This document shows, in pieces, positions 8,835 to 18,278 of a DNA stretch of 64,000 bases (position 1 is its first letter; every line of letters starts with the position of its first letter). A program made the position numbers and the translations under genes. The stretch spans positions 186,001 through 250,000 of the forward strand of contig NZ_AQXQ01000011.1 of the NCBI RefSeq assembly GCF_000376865.1. Reading direction: 5' to 3'. Below the pieces are notes generated by a model. It saw only the letters and a program-made list of their open reading frames with translations, had not been told where the DNA came from and did not search any database. Source of the stretch: Thioalkalivibrio sp. ALJ7 (lineage in GTDB: Bacteria; Pseudomonadota; Gammaproteobacteria; Ectothiorhodospirales; Ectothiorhodospiraceae).

Positions 8835-10387
8835 AGACTGCCCCGTCCATGCTCGACGGGATGTTGCCCGGACGCGTCTGGTGGTGGCCATTGGCTGTGC
8901 TGGCGCTTCTGTTGGCCATCACGCTTCTGGTGTTTCAGCCCACCTATGCATCCATGGTGGATACCTGGTCGCGCTCGGAGACCTTTACCCACGGCTTTCT
9001 GATTGTCCCCATCGTGCTCTTTCTGGTCTGGCTCAAGCGCGATGAACTGGCGGGTCTGACGCCGCAGCCGAATGCCTGGGCGTTAATCCCGATGGCACTT
9101 CTGGGACTGGCCTGGGTGATGGCCGAATTGGTCGATGTGACCTCGGTGCGCCAGTTTGCCGCGACGTTGATGATTCCAACGGTGGTTTGGCTGATCCTGG
9201 GCAACGCCGTGCTGCGAGCCTTGCAGTTTCCCCTCGCATACCTGTTGTTCGCCGTACCATTCGGCAACTTCCTGGTCCCGCCACTAATGGATTTCACCGC
9301 CGACTTCACCGTGTACGCCGTCCAGTTGTCGGGCATTCCGATTTATCGCGATGGTCTGCAGTTCGAGCTACCGACCGGGAGTTGGTCGGTGGTGGAGGCC
9401 TGCTCGGGTGTGCGTTATCTGATTGCCTCGGTCGCGCTGGGTACGCTTTACGCCTACATCATGTACCGCAGCATGTGGCGTCGATTGGTGTTCGTCGCGG
9501 TGTCCATCGTGGTGCCGATTGTAGCCAATGGCTTGCGTGCCTACATGATCGTGATGATCGGGCATTTAAGCGGCATGGAGCACGCCGCCGGGGTGGACCA
9601 CCTGATCTATGGCTGGCTCTTTTTCGGTTTCGTCATCTTCCTGATGTTTTGGATTGGCACAATATGGCGCGAGGACGGTGCCCCGGCCTCGGCGGGTCAC
9701 GTGGAGCCACCGCAGCATCAGGCGGGTTCTTCGGGACCGGGCCGGTTGGCCACGGTGGGGCTTCTGGGCGTACTGATGGTTGCAGCGGCCCCGGCCTACA
9801 GCGAGTGGATGAACCAGCGTGACCTGGGCCAGGTTCAGGGCCTCGGGTCCGGACCGTTTGCGGTGGCGGATTGGCAAGCTCAGGATGTCGAGTCCGCTGC
9901 GTCCTGGCAGCCGGGCTACCGCTATGCCCGCGCCGAGCGCGGAGGCTGGGTGGCGCGCATGGAGGAGGCGCCCGCAGTGGGTGCTCATGTCGCCTATTAC
10001 CGCGAGCAGCATCGCTACGGCAGCATGGTCGGCTGGGACAACATCCTTGCCGGCCGTCATCAGTCTGATTGGACGCAACAGCGGCTGGGTTCGGTGTCTC
10101 TGGAGAATGGCGTACGAGCCGAGCGGTTCCGGTTGCGCGGCCCGGATCGTCAGCTACTGGTCTGGCGTCTGTACTGGGTCGGTGGGGCGCTTACGACCCG
10201 GCCACACGAGGTAAAGGCGCGCGAGGCCCTGAACCGGCTGGTCGGTGGACGTGATGATGCCGCCCTGCTCGTGTTTTATGTCGAGTACGACGATGCCCAG
10301 GAGGCGGCCGAGTCCGAACTGGGGCGGTATGTCGACCATGCCCTCCCAACGATGCTGGATCAGCTGGATGAGGTCCGCTCGCGTTGA
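8831..10387 (+). CDS. xrtA: Exosortase A with EpsI domain
   Basis: 518 aa polytopic inner-membrane cysteine protease/transpeptidase. About eight membrane segments lie in residues 18-280. The catalytic triad is visible: Cys191 in VVEACSGVRYL, Arg236 in ANGLRAYM and His257 in GVDHLIYGW. Residues 300-518 form a soluble EpsI/DUF3485-like domain with one more membrane anchor (LATVGLLGVLMVAAAPAY). XrtA recognises C-terminal PEP-CTERM signals, as in the proteins encoded at 17459-18019 and 39183-39992, and anchors or releases them at the cell surface. ATG overlaps the upstream stop by 4 bp. Confidence 0.95.
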   Translation: MKTAPSMLDGMLPGRVWWWPLAVLALLLAITLLVFQPTYASMVDTWSRSETFTHGFLIVPIVLFLVWLKRDELAGLTPQPNAWALIPMALLGLAWVMAELVDVTSVRQFAATLMIPTVVWLILGNAVLRALQFPLAYLLFAVPFGNFLVPPLMDFTADFTVYAVQLSGIPIYRDGLQFELPTGSWSVVEACSGVRYLIASVALGTLYAYIMYRSMWRRLVFVAVSIVVPIVANGLRAYMIVMIGHLSGMEHAAGVDHLIYGWLFFGFVIFLMFWIGTIWREDGAPASAGHVEPPQHQAGSSGPGRLATVGLLGVLMVAAAPAYSEWMNQRDLGQVQGLGSGPFAVADWQAQDVESAASWQPGYRYARAERGGWVARMEEAPAVGAHVAYYREQHRYGSMVGWDNILAGRHQSDWTQQRLGSVSLENGVRAERFRLRGPDRQLLVWRLYWVGGALTTRPHEVKAREALNRLVGGRDDAALLVFYVEYDDAQEAAESELGRYVDHALPTMLDQLDEVRSR

Positions 10388-11580
10388 TGGCCAGTGCCAC
10401 CCCCCATGTGCTTGCTCGCGATGGCCGCGATGAACGCCCCCTCGTGGCCCATATCGTGTACCGGCTCGATGTCGGTGGGCTCGAGAACATCCTGATCGAG
10501 CTGGTCCGTCACCTGCCACGGGAGCAGTTCCGCCACGTGATTATCTGTATCGCTGACTACACGGCCTTCAGTGCAAGGGTCCCCGAGGACGTGCCGATTC
10601 ACGCGCTCCACAAGACCCCGGGTCTTGGGCTCGGCATGTTCTTTCGGCTGTGGCGTCTGTTGCGTCGGCTGCGACCGGATATCGTCCACAGCTCCAACCT
10701 TGCCGCGCTCGAGTGCCAGCCGGTGGCCGCCTTGAGCGGGGTTCCTGCTCGGGTTCATGCGGAACACGGATGGGACATGGCCGATCTCGACGGCACCAAC
10801 CCAAAGTATCGCCGACTGCGTCGTTGGCTGAGTCCCTGGGTGCATCGCCACGTGACCGTTTCCGCGCACCTGGCCCGTTACCTGACGGACGTGGCCCGAA
10901 TCCCGACCGAACGAGTGCAACACATCGTGAACGGGGTGGATACCGAACGTTTCACTGCAGACTTGACCGCACCTTCATCGGCGCCCGAGTGCCGCGTGAT
11001 TGGCACGGTAGGGCGTCTTGCACCCGTCAAGGATCAGGTGACGCTGGTACAGGCATTTGCCCTTCTGCGCGCCCGGATGCCGGAGCAATTCCCGAGTCTG
11101 CGATTGGTGCTGATCGGGGATGGCCCCGAGGCAGGCAAGCTGCGTGCGTTGGTTGCGGAGCTGGGCATAGAAGACCAGACCAGCTTGCCCGGCAACTGCA
11201 GCGAAATGCCGGAACAGTTACGCGAGCTGGATCTCTTCGTCCTGCCGTCACTGGCGGAGGGGATTCCGGTCACGGTGCTAGAGGCCATGGCGACGGGGCT
11301 CCCAGTGGTGGCATCGCGGGTTGGCGGCTTGCCGGAGTTGGTCGAGGACGGGGTCAACGGAACCCTGATCTCTCCTGGCGATGCCGAGGCGCTCAGCGTG
11401 GTGCTCGCCGCGTACGTGGCCGACCCCGAGCGCGCCCGCCGGGAGGGTCAGGCCGCACGCCAGCGTGCCGTCGAGACCTTCGGGCTGCAGCGCATGGTCG
11501 ACGCCTATGCCGCGCTTTACCAGGAAGTCCTGGTTGCCCACGGGGCTCGCCGGGTTCCCGTGGCGCGAGAGCGGCAATGA
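10387..11580 (+). CDS. XrtA-associated glycosyltransferase (TIGR03088-like, GT4)
   Basis: 397 aa. ATG 10387 shares one base with the XrtA stop (TGATG). N-terminal HIVYRLDVGGLENILIELV matches the PEP-CTERM-locus GT family. VGTVGRLAPVKDQVTLVQAF, LVLIGDGPEAGKLRAL and LPSLAEGIPVTVLEAMATG (with the E-x7-E pattern) form the GT4 donor-binding half. It probably acts in repeat-unit assembly with the enzyme encoded at 7599. A 22 bp gap separates it from the amidotransferase gene. Confidence 0.92.
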   Translation: MASATPHVLARDGRDERPLVAHIVYRLDVGGLENILIELVRHLPREQFRHVIICIADYTAFSARVPEDVPIHALHKTPGLGLGMFFRLWRLLRRLRPDIVHSSNLAALECQPVAALSGVPARVHAEHGWDMADLDGTNPKYRRLRRWLSPWVHRHVTVSAHLARYLTDVARIPTERVQHIVNGVDTERFTADLTAPSSAPECRVIGTVGRLAPVKDQVTLVQAFALLRARMPEQFPSLRLVLIGDGPEAGKLRALVAELGIEDQTSLPGNCSEMPEQLRELDLFVLPSLAEGIPVTVLEAMATGLPVVASRVGGLPELVEDGVNGTLISPGDAEALSVVLAAYVADPERARREGQAARQRAVETFGLQRMVDAYAALYQEVLVAHGARRVPVARERQ

Positions 11581-11602
11581 TCCCATTGAAGGACCACTAG
11601 CC

Positions 11603-13516
11603 ATGTGCGGCATCACCGGCATACTCGCCGCCGACCACGCGGCCACGCCCGACCGCTCGTTGCTTGAGCGCATGAATGCGGTGCAGGTTCATCGCGGCCC
11701 TGATGAAGGCGGCACGCATCTCGAGCCGGGTATTGCGCTGGGACATCGGCGGCTGTCGATCATCGATCTGGCGAGTGGCCAGCAGCCCCTCGGCAACGAA
11801 GACGGCAGTGTGCTCACCGTCTACAACGGCGAGATCTACAACTTCCCCGAACTGATGCGAGAGCTCCAGGCATGCGGGCATCACTTCCGTACGCACTGCG
11901 ACACCGAGGTGATCGTTCATGCCTGGGAAGAGTGGGGCGAGGCCTGTGTCGAGCACTTCCGCGGCATGTTTGCGTTCGCCATCTGGGATCGCAATCAGCA
12001 GACCCTGTTCCTCGCCCGCGACCGCCTGGGTATTAAGCCGCTGCATTACGCGCACCTGCCCGACGGGCGCTGGCTGTTCGCGTCCGAGATCAAGTCGCTG
12101 CTGACCTGTCCGGAGCTTTCGCGCGACCTCGATCCCAAGGCCGTGGAGGAATATTTCGCCTACGGCTATGTCCCCGATCCGCGCAGCATCTTCTCTGGCG
12201 TTCGCAAGCTACCGCCAGGCCATACCCTGACCCTGCAGCCTGGAACGGAAACAGCGTGGCCGCGCCAGTACTGGGATCTTCATTTCGCCGCCTCGAGTCC
12301 CGCCAGCACGGACGCGGCCAGGGACGAGCTGCGCGCGCGCCTGCGTGAGGCGGTGGATATCCGTATGGTTTCGGAGGTGCCGCTGGGGGCGTTTCTGTCG
12401 GGCGGCGTGGACTCCAGCGCCGTGGTGGCGACCATGAGTCAGCTCTCGGATGCGCCAGTGAATGCCTGTTCCATAGGTTTTGGCGATCCCCGTTTCAACG
12501 AAAGCGATCATGCGCGCGCGGTGGCCGAACGGGTGGGTGCGCGGCACTTCCTCGATCAGGTGGACGCGGACCGGATGCAGCTAATCGACCCGCTCGCGCA
12601 GCTCTATGACGAACCCTTTGCGGACAGCTCGGCGCTGCCGACCTACGAGCTCTCGCGCCTGACGCGGCAGCACGTGACGGTTGCCCTGTCCGGGGATGGT
12701 GGCGACGAGACACTGGCCGGCTATCGCCGCTACCGGGGGTTTCGCCAGGAGGAGCGGTTGCGCGGCTTGCTGCCGGGCGGCGTGCGCCGCCCGCTATTCG
12801 GGGCATTGGCAGCGCTCTACCCCAAGGCTGATTGGGCCCCTCGCGCGTTCCGCGCCAAAGCGACCTTCCAGGCGCTGGCGCGGGATGCAGTGGAAGGCTA
12901 CCTGCGCAGCGTCGCGGTGGTGGATGATGCCAGCCGCGCTCGACTCTTCTCGGAGCGTTTTCGTCAGGAGCTTCAGGGGTACGCGGCGAGCGAGGTACTG
13001 CACACTCACGCGGCCAATGCCTCGAAGGAGGAGCCGTTGGACTTCGTCCAGTACCTGGACCTGAAGACCTGGCTGCCCGGCGATATCCTGACCAAGGTCG
13101 ATCGCGCCAGCATGGCTCACAGTCTGGAAGTTCGGGTACCGATACTCGATCATCCGTTCGTCGAATGGGCGGCGACTCTGCCGGCCAACCTGCGCCTGCA
13201 TCAGGGCGAGGGCAAGTATGTGCTCAAGCGCGCCTTCGAGCAGGATCTGCCGCATGATGTGCTCTATCGGCGCAAGCAGGGGTTTGTAATGCCCATCGCG
13301 GACTGGTTTCGTGGGCCGTTGCGCGACACGCTGCGCCAGGCTGTTCTCGGCGATCGTCTGGCCGACTCCGGCTGGTTCAATCCTGACCGCCTGCGCCAGC
13401 TGGTGGACGAACACCAGAGTGGGCGCTCCGACCATTCGCGCCCGCTCTGGGCACTTCTGATGTTCGAATCGTTCCTGCGTCAGCGGGTCGATGTCCCCGC
13501 CGAACGGATCCAATGA
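11603..13516 (+). CDS. XrtA-system amidotransferase (asparagine synthase family)
   Basis: 637 aa. The start at 11603 is fixed by MCGITGI, which puts the catalytic Cys2 of a class II glutamine amidotransferase at the N-terminus after processing. HRGPDEGG and YNGEIYN complete the glutaminase domain. The synthetase PP-loop is SGGVDSSAV, with ALSGDGGDE and KVDRASMAHSLEVRVP downstream. The frame is open upstream, but that stretch overlaps the preceding GT and is not coding. The XrtA branch (TIGR03108 type) probably amidates a sugar carboxylate or aminoacyl group rather than making free asparagine (inference). Confidence 0.93.
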   Translation: MCGITGILAADHAATPDRSLLERMNAVQVHRGPDEGGTHLEPGIALGHRRLSIIDLASGQQPLGNEDGSVLTVYNGEIYNFPELMRELQACGHHFRTHCDTEVIVHAWEEWGEACVEHFRGMFAFAIWDRNQQTLFLARDRLGIKPLHYAHLPDGRWLFASEIKSLLTCPELSRDLDPKAVEEYFAYGYVPDPRSIFSGVRKLPPGHTLTLQPGTETAWPRQYWDLHFAASSPASTDAARDELRARLREAVDIRMVSEVPLGAFLSGGVDSSAVVATMSQLSDAPVNACSIGFGDPRFNESDHARAVAERVGARHFLDQVDADRMQLIDPLAQLYDEPFADSSALPTYELSRLTRQHVTVALSGDGGDETLAGYRRYRGFRQEERLRGLLPGGVRRPLFGALAALYPKADWAPRAFRAKATFQALARDAVEGYLRSVAVVDDASRARLFSERFRQELQGYAASEVLHTHAANASKEEPLDFVQYLDLKTWLPGDILTKVDRASMAHSLEVRVPILDHPFVEWAATLPANLRLHQGEGKYVLKRAFEQDLPHDVLYRRKQGFVMPIADWFRGPLRDTLRQAVLGDRLADSGWFNPDRLRQLVDEHQSGRSDHSRPLWALLMFESFLRQRVDVPAERIQ

Positions 13517-13529
13517 AGGCACTGGACGC

Positions 13530-14900
13530 ATGAGCGAAGCCTTCCGCCAAAAGGAACTGTTGCCGCAGCCCGACTGGCCGTTACGGATGCCTCAGACGCT
13601 GGCACGGCATCTGTTGTGGCCATTGCATGAAAGGCTGCGCGGGCGTGAGACGCCCGTCCACTTGCGTGCCTTACAGCGGGGCGAGCGCGCCGGTGGGACA
13701 TGGCTGTCGCACGAACACACGAACAAGCTGGAAGCCCTTCTCGCGCACTGCGCGGCCAACGTTCCCTACTATCGCGAGATCCTGGCGGGGTCGCCCCCGG
13801 ACCTTGAAGCGTTTTCGGTGCTGGAGCGGGACAGCGTGCGCGAGCGCGGGCGCGAGTTGCTGGCCGACAACGCTTCTGGCCCCTTGCTGCCCTCCAGTAC
13901 CGGCGGCTCCACCGGGCGGCCGCTGGTGTTCTGGTCGGATCGCGTGAAAGAAGCGCGCCACAACGCGCAGAAGCTCCGCTTTCGCGGCTGGTTTGGCATC
14001 CGCCCGGGCGATCGGCAGGTGGATTTTTGGGGCTCGCCGATCGAACTGAGCAAGGCCTCGCGCATGCGCGTCATCAAGGATCGCTACTTCCTCAACCAGG
14101 TCGTGCTGTCGGCGCACGACCTGACGCCGGAACGTTTGGAGGCCTATGTGCGCTTCCTTGGCCGTTTTCGCCCTCGGCTCGTGTACGGCTATCCGACCGT
14201 GATCGTGCGCGTGGCTCAGACGTTCGAAGCGAATCCGGGCCTGGCACGTGGCTGGCGCCCACAGGTGGTGGTCTGTACCTCGGAGATGCTTTACCCGCAG
14301 GTGCGTGAACAAATCGCGGGCATCCTGCGGTGTCCGGTCGCCAACGAATACGGCTCGCGCGATGGTGGACTGGTTGCGCACGAGTGCCCGCACGGGCGCC
14401 TGCATATCGCCACCGAGCATGTGCATGTGGAGGTCGATCAGCCCGACGAAGACGGCATTGGGGACCTGCTAATCACCAACCTGGATGGCTATAGCATGCC
14501 ATTCGTACGCTACCGTGTGGGTGACCGCGGACGCCTGGGTGATGGTGCGGACTGCCCCTGCGGCTCGCCACTGCCCACGCTGGATCGGTTGGAAGGACGG
14601 CGCAACGACTTCCTGGCCGGGTCCGAGGGGCGTCGGGTGCACGGGTCCGCCGCCAACTACGTGATGCGCGAGATGCCGCAGGTTGCGCAATACCGGCTGG
14701 TGCAGCGCGCCGACCTAAGCCTGGATATCGAGGTGATCGCAAACGGTCCCTGGGGCGAGGCCGAAACCCGGGCGGTGACGCGGGGTATGCAGGGCATCCT
14801 GCATGCCGAGGTGCCGGTGCGGTTGAAGCTCGTGGACCACATCGCGCCGTCCCCGTCCGGCAAGTACCGCTGGGTCGAGAGCGAGGCCCTGGAATCGTGA
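13530..14900 (+). CDS. PaaK/CapK-like adenylate-forming enzyme
   Basis: 456 aa from ATG 13530; an earlier in-frame ATG at 13491 would overlap the amidotransferase. The phosphate-binding loop is SSTGGSTGRPLVFWSD. NEYGSRDGGLVAHEC and the DGYSMPFVRYRVGDRG adenylate motif follow, then a Cys-rich CPCGSPLPTLDRLEGR as in phenylacetate-CoA ligases. CapK-like members occur in capsule and exopolysaccharide loci, where they probably activate a carboxylic acid. The substrate is unknown. The GTG of the next gene overlaps its stop. Confidence 0.85.
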   Translation: MSEAFRQKELLPQPDWPLRMPQTLARHLLWPLHERLRGRETPVHLRALQRGERAGGTWLSHEHTNKLEALLAHCAANVPYYREILAGSPPDLEAFSVLERDSVRERGRELLADNASGPLLPSSTGGSTGRPLVFWSDRVKEARHNAQKLRFRGWFGIRPGDRQVDFWGSPIELSKASRMRVIKDRYFLNQVVLSAHDLTPERLEAYVRFLGRFRPRLVYGYPTVIVRVAQTFEANPGLARGWRPQVVVCTSEMLYPQVREQIAGILRCPVANEYGSRDGGLVAHECPHGRLHIATEHVHVEVDQPDEDGIGDLLITNLDGYSMPFVRYRVGDRGRLGDGADCPCGSPLPTLDRLEGRRNDFLAGSEGRRVHGSAANYVMREMPQVAQYRLVQRADLSLDIEVIANGPWGEAETRAVTRGMQGILHAEVPVRLKLVDHIAPSPSGKYRWVESEALES

Positions 14901-16108
14901 AGATCCTCTACCACCACCGGACCCGTGGCGAGGATGCCCAGGGCATTCACATCCGTGCGCTGTGCGATGCGTTCCGCGAGCTCGGGCACGAGGTGCACAT
15001 GGTGGCACCACTGCAACGGCGTGCGCCGGGGCGCCCGGAAGGGGGCCCGTCGGCTCCTTCGTCGAAACCCGCGGACGACGGGGATGCGCGCCCTACGCTT
15101 GGAGGCGTGCCGATCCCGTTCTGGTTCTACGAGCTGCTCTCGCTGGCTTACAACCTGCCGGCGATGATCCTGCTGCTAGTGGCGGTTTTGCGCCACCGGC
15201 CGACCTTCATCTACGAACGCTACAGCCTGTTCAGCTTCGCCGGACGCCTCGTCGCGTGGCTTACCCGTCGTCCGTTGGTGCTGGAGGTGAACGCCCCGCT
15301 CAGCCTCGAGCTGCAAACCCATGGCGATCTGGTTCTCCGGCGCCTGGCCCAGTCCATCGAGGACTGGCTTTGCCGCCGTGCTGATCGAACCATCGTGGTG
15401 ACCCAGGCCATGGCCGATATCTTCGCCGCACGCGGGGTGCCGCGCGAACGCCTGATGGTGATGCCCAACGGCGTCGACGGAGCGCATTTCCATACGGGTG
15501 TGGACGGCTCGGCGATCCGCGAGCACTACGGCCTGCAAGAGGCGAGGGTGGTCGGATTCGTGGGCTGGATTCGTCCCTGGCACGGGGTCGATGGCCTGAT
15601 CCATGCTATGGCCAGCCTGCGCGCGCGCCACCCGTATCTGCACCTGCTGGTCGTCGGCGACGGTCCGGCCATCCCGGCGCTGCGCAACCAGGTGGCACAA
15701 CAAGAGCTGGAGGCCTGCGTGCATTTCACCGGCCCGGTCGAACGCGATGCGATCCCGGCCCATATCGCTGCATTGGATATCGCCGTGCAGCCGGATGTGA
15801 CCGACTACGCGTCCCCGATCAAGCTGTTCGAATACCTCGCCCTTGGCCGTGCTGTGGTTGCGCCCGACAAGCCGAACATCCGTGAGGTCGTCCAGCACGA
15901 GCAGGGGGCGCTGCTGTTCCCGCCTCGCGACTGGGGCGCGCTGGCGGAGCAGCTCGAACGCCTGCTCACAGACGATGCCTGGCGTCAGGGACTGGGGGAG
16001 CAGGCCGCAGCACTGGTGGATTCGCGCGGCTATACCTGGCAGGCCAATGCCCGGCACGTGATCGAGAGCATCCAGCAAGTGGCGTCCTCGAGTCGGGACG
16101 CCGCATGA
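14897..16108 (+). CDS. Glycosyltransferase family 4
   Basis: 403 aa from GTG 14897 (4 bp overlap). N-terminal ILYHHRTRGEDAQGIHIRAL is the acceptor-side loop. VVGFVGWIRPWHGVDGLI, LLVVGDGPAIPALRNQV, VHFTGPVERDAIPAHIAALD and SPIKLFEYLALGRAVVAPD are classic GT4 C-domain motifs. A hydrophobic stretch LPAMILLLVAVL near residue 95 suggests membrane association. It continues the XrtA operon and probably adds one sugar of the repeat unit. Confidence 0.88.
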   Translation: MKILYHHRTRGEDAQGIHIRALCDAFRELGHEVHMVAPLQRRAPGRPEGGPSAPSSKPADDGDARPTLGGVPIPFWFYELLSLAYNLPAMILLLVAVLRHRPTFIYERYSLFSFAGRLVAWLTRRPLVLEVNAPLSLELQTHGDLVLRRLAQSIEDWLCRRADRTIVVTQAMADIFAARGVPRERLMVMPNGVDGAHFHTGVDGSAIREHYGLQEARVVGFVGWIRPWHGVDGLIHAMASLRARHPYLHLLVVGDGPAIPALRNQVAQQELEACVHFTGPVERDAIPAHIAALDIAVQPDVTDYASPIKLFEYLALGRAVVAPDKPNIREVVQHEQGALLFPPRDWGALAEQLERLLTDDAWRQGLGEQAAALVDSRGYTWQANARHVIESIQQVASSSRDAA

Positions 16109-17316
16109 AACTGCTGGTTCTGTCGCGAGTGTTCCCCAACGCGGTACAGCCGACCTACGGCGTGTTCGTGCGCGAACGCATGTTCCGCGTAGCGCAGCAT
16201 ATCCCGTTGGTCGTGGTGGCCCCGGTCGCCTGGTTTCCCGGGCAGGGGTTGATCCGCCGATTCTGGAAGCCGCACTTTCGCCCGCCCATCCCGCGCCACG
16301 AGATCCAGGACGGGGTCGATGTCTACCACCCCCCGTTCCTGTGTATTCCCGGCATCATGAAATGGACCGACGGTCCGTTTTTGGCGCTGAGCATCCTGCC
16401 GCTTGTACGGCGCCTGAAGCGCGAACAGGGCATCACCGCCATCGACAGCCATTTCATCTACCCGGACGGTGTCGCCGCGTGGCTGCTGGGCCGCTGGGTC
16501 AAGCTCCCCTGGACCATCACCCTGCGCGGCACGTTGCTGCGCATCTCGCGCACGCGTGTATGTCGCTGGCTCTCGCTGCATGCTATGCACGGCGCGGCTC
16601 GGGTGTTTTCCGTGTCGGACGACCTTCGCCGCCTCGCGCTAGAGATGGGCATCCCGTCCGAAAAGGTGCAGGTCATGCCTAATGGCATCAACCTCGATTA
16701 CTTCCAGCCCGAAGATCGCGAGACCTGTCGCCGCGAACTTGGCTTGCCGCAAAAGGCCAAGATCATGATCACCGTCGGCGGACTGAACGAGCGAAAGGGT
16801 TTCCACCGTGTGATCGAGCAGATGCCGGCGCTCCTGGAGCAGCACCCGGATTTGTACTATCTCTGCGTGGGTGGCGGTGGTCCCGACGGCAACGAACTGG
16901 CCTGGCTACAGGGGCTTGCGAAGGAGAAGGGCGTGAGCGAACGCGTGCATTTCACCGGCGCGATCGCCCCGGAACGACTGCGTTTCTACTACTCCGCTGC
17001 TGACCTGTTCGTACTCGCCACCCGCTTCGAGGGCTGGGCCAATGTATTCCTGGAGGCGGCCGCCTGCGGCCTCCCGACCGTCACCACCCGCGTGGGCGGC
17101 AACGCCGAGGTCATCCACGCCGACTGGCTCGGCCGTCTGGTCGAGCTCGGCGACGGCGAAGCCCTGCGCGATGCGATCTCCGAGGCCCTGCAGAGCCAGT
17201 GGGACCGACAAGCCATCATCGCTTACGCCCGCGAAAACCGCTGGGAGGCGCGCATCCCAACGCTTGTAGGGCGCCTGAAAGAAGTGGTCAACAGGGAAGG
17301 TAGATCGCCGGATTGA
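16105..17316 (+). CDS. Glycosyltransferase family 4, last gene of the XrtA operon
   Basis: 403 aa, 4 bp overlap with the preceding GT. MKLLVLSRVFPNAVQPTYG, DSHFIYPDGVAAW and WTITLRGT form the N domain. ITVGGLNERKGFHRVIEQM, YLCVGGGGPDGNEL and LFVLATRFEGWANVFLEAAA form the donor-binding domain. It is the last co-directional gene of the core operon; a REP-like palindrome and a stem-loop follow at 17339-17441, facing the convergent PEP-CTERM gene. Confidence 0.88.
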   Translation: MKLLVLSRVFPNAVQPTYGVFVRERMFRVAQHIPLVVVAPVAWFPGQGLIRRFWKPHFRPPIPRHEIQDGVDVYHPPFLCIPGIMKWTDGPFLALSILPLVRRLKREQGITAIDSHFIYPDGVAAWLLGRWVKLPWTITLRGTLLRISRTRVCRWLSLHAMHGAARVFSVSDDLRRLALEMGIPSEKVQVMPNGINLDYFQPEDRETCRRELGLPQKAKIMITVGGLNERKGFHRVIEQMPALLEQHPDLYYLCVGGGGPDGNELAWLQGLAKEKGVSERVHFTGAIAPERLRFYYSAADLFVLATRFEGWANVFLEAAACGLPTVTTRVGGNAEVIHADWLGRLVELGDGEALRDAISEALQSQWDRQAIIAYARENRWEARIPTLVGRLKEVVNREGRSPD

Positions 17317-17338
17317 CCACAGCGGGCCCGCCGGGAAC

Positions 17339-17399
17339 TTCGCCTGCAAGCAGGTTCCTACACGCAACTAGCCGCCGCAGGAGCCTGCTTGCAGGCGAA
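17339..17399. repeat. REP-like palindrome
   Basis: Inverted arms TTCGCCTGCAAGCAGG (left) and CCTGCTTGCAGGCGAA (right) enclose about 25 bp. The layout matches the repetitive extragenic palindromes common in gammaproteobacteria. It sits between convergent genes, where it may act as a bidirectional terminator or mRNA stabiliser. Confidence 0.7.
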
Positions 17400-17400
17400 A

Positions 17401-17441
17401 GGCATGACCAACGGTTGCGATTCGCAGGCGTTGGTCATGCC
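17401..17441. terminator. Stem-loop between convergent genes
   Basis: A perfect 13 bp stem, GGCATGACCAACG with CGTTGGTCATGCC, around a 15-base loop. There is no clear T-run on either side, so Rho-independent termination is uncertain. It lies 18 bp beyond the stop of the convergent PEP-CTERM gene. Confidence 0.5.
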
Positions 17442-17458
17442 GAAATGCCCGTTCTTCG

Positions 17459-18019
17459 TTAACTCCGGCGACGGAGGCGAGCTGCACCGAGCGCCAGAAG
17501 GCCGAGTCCGAAAAGGCCCAGCGTGGCAGGAAGGGGTACCTCGGTAGCCTCCACATCGAAGCGAGTCCAGTCGAAGTCCCAGTCCCGTTCGCCGCCCAGG
17601 GCCAGGCGCACTTCAACGTAGTCGTTGGCGGAAAATTCCACGCTGGTTTCGGTCATGTCATAAAAGCTTCCGACGCCTACACCGCTGTAGATGAAGTCAT
17701 CGGGAACAACGGGGTGAGGGGTTCCCGTACGCAGCACTTCGCCGTCCTGGCGCACTTCAAAGAATGCGACCGGTGCTGCTGAGTCATTAAAGAAATCCAG
17801 GGTGATCGAATCCAGGCCGAAATTCGTCACCAGGACATAGGGCGCCACCTGGCCCTCGCGGCTGGGCACTTCCTGAGCGAAGTTCAGTGCATTGGTGCTC
17901 GGGGCATCGAACGAAGATACGACTTCTTCACCGGTAATCGGCGCGGCTTGTGCCGACAGGGGCAGGCCAACCATGGCGAGCGCAGCTAGCGCGCCAAGGG
18001 TGTTTTTAGAAAGGGACAT
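17459..18019 (-). CDS. PEP-CTERM (VPLPA-type) sorting-domain protein
   Basis: 186 aa exported protein. It has a signal peptide (LGALAALAMVGLPLSAQA, cleavage before APITG) and a roughly 135-residue beta-rich domain without cysteines. The C-terminal sorting signal is VPLPATLGLFGLGLLALGAA followed by RLRRRS: the P-L-P motif, a hydrophobic span and an Arg cluster. It is a predicted XrtA substrate at the surface or in the exopolysaccharide matrix. The domain resembles no family I can name. ATG follows GGAGAG. A good -24/-12 promoter candidate lies about 115 bp upstream (18133-18148). Confidence 0.9.
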   Translation of the reverse strand: MSLSKNTLGALAALAMVGLPLSAQAAPITGEEVVSSFDAPSTNALNFAQEVPSREGQVAPYVLVTNFGLDSITLDFFNDSAAPVAFFEVRQDGEVLRTGTPHPVVPDDFIYSGVGVGSFYDMTETSVEFSANDYVEVRLALGGERDWDFDWTRFDVEATEVPLPATLGLFGLGLLALGAARLRRRS

Positions 18020-18132
18020 AGTGCTCTCCAGTCACGGGTCACGCCTGCGGATCTCGAATTGCCCGAGGATTGGCAGGCTCCACCTCAGGAACGCTGATAG
18101 CGTTTCGGCCTTTTTGCCGTGGGTGTTATGCA

Positions 18133-18148
18133 AGCAATCTCTATGCCG
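18133..18148 (-). promoter_or_regulatory. Candidate sigma-54 (-24/-12) promoter for the PEP-CTERM gene
   Basis: On the minus strand the site reads CGGCATAGAGATTGCT. Against the consensus TGGCACG-R-N3-TTGCW it keeps GGCA, the exact 10-base spacing between GG and GC, and a perfect TTGCT. Predicted transcription would start near 18122, leaving a leader of about 100 nt that includes a small hairpin (18090-18104). In other XrtA bacteria PEP-CTERM genes are controlled by the PrsK/PrsR sigma-54 system (established knowledge). Confidence 0.6.
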
Positions 18149-18278
18149 ACGGAGCAAAAAAACCGCATGGCAGTAAGTTATGTCCACCTAGCGGCTACAT
18201 GCGATAGCAGTTGTAAAGTATCTCGACGCCTCTGGGTGTGGGCTTGCAGGGGGCGGCCAACCGGGGGAGCATCGCTGC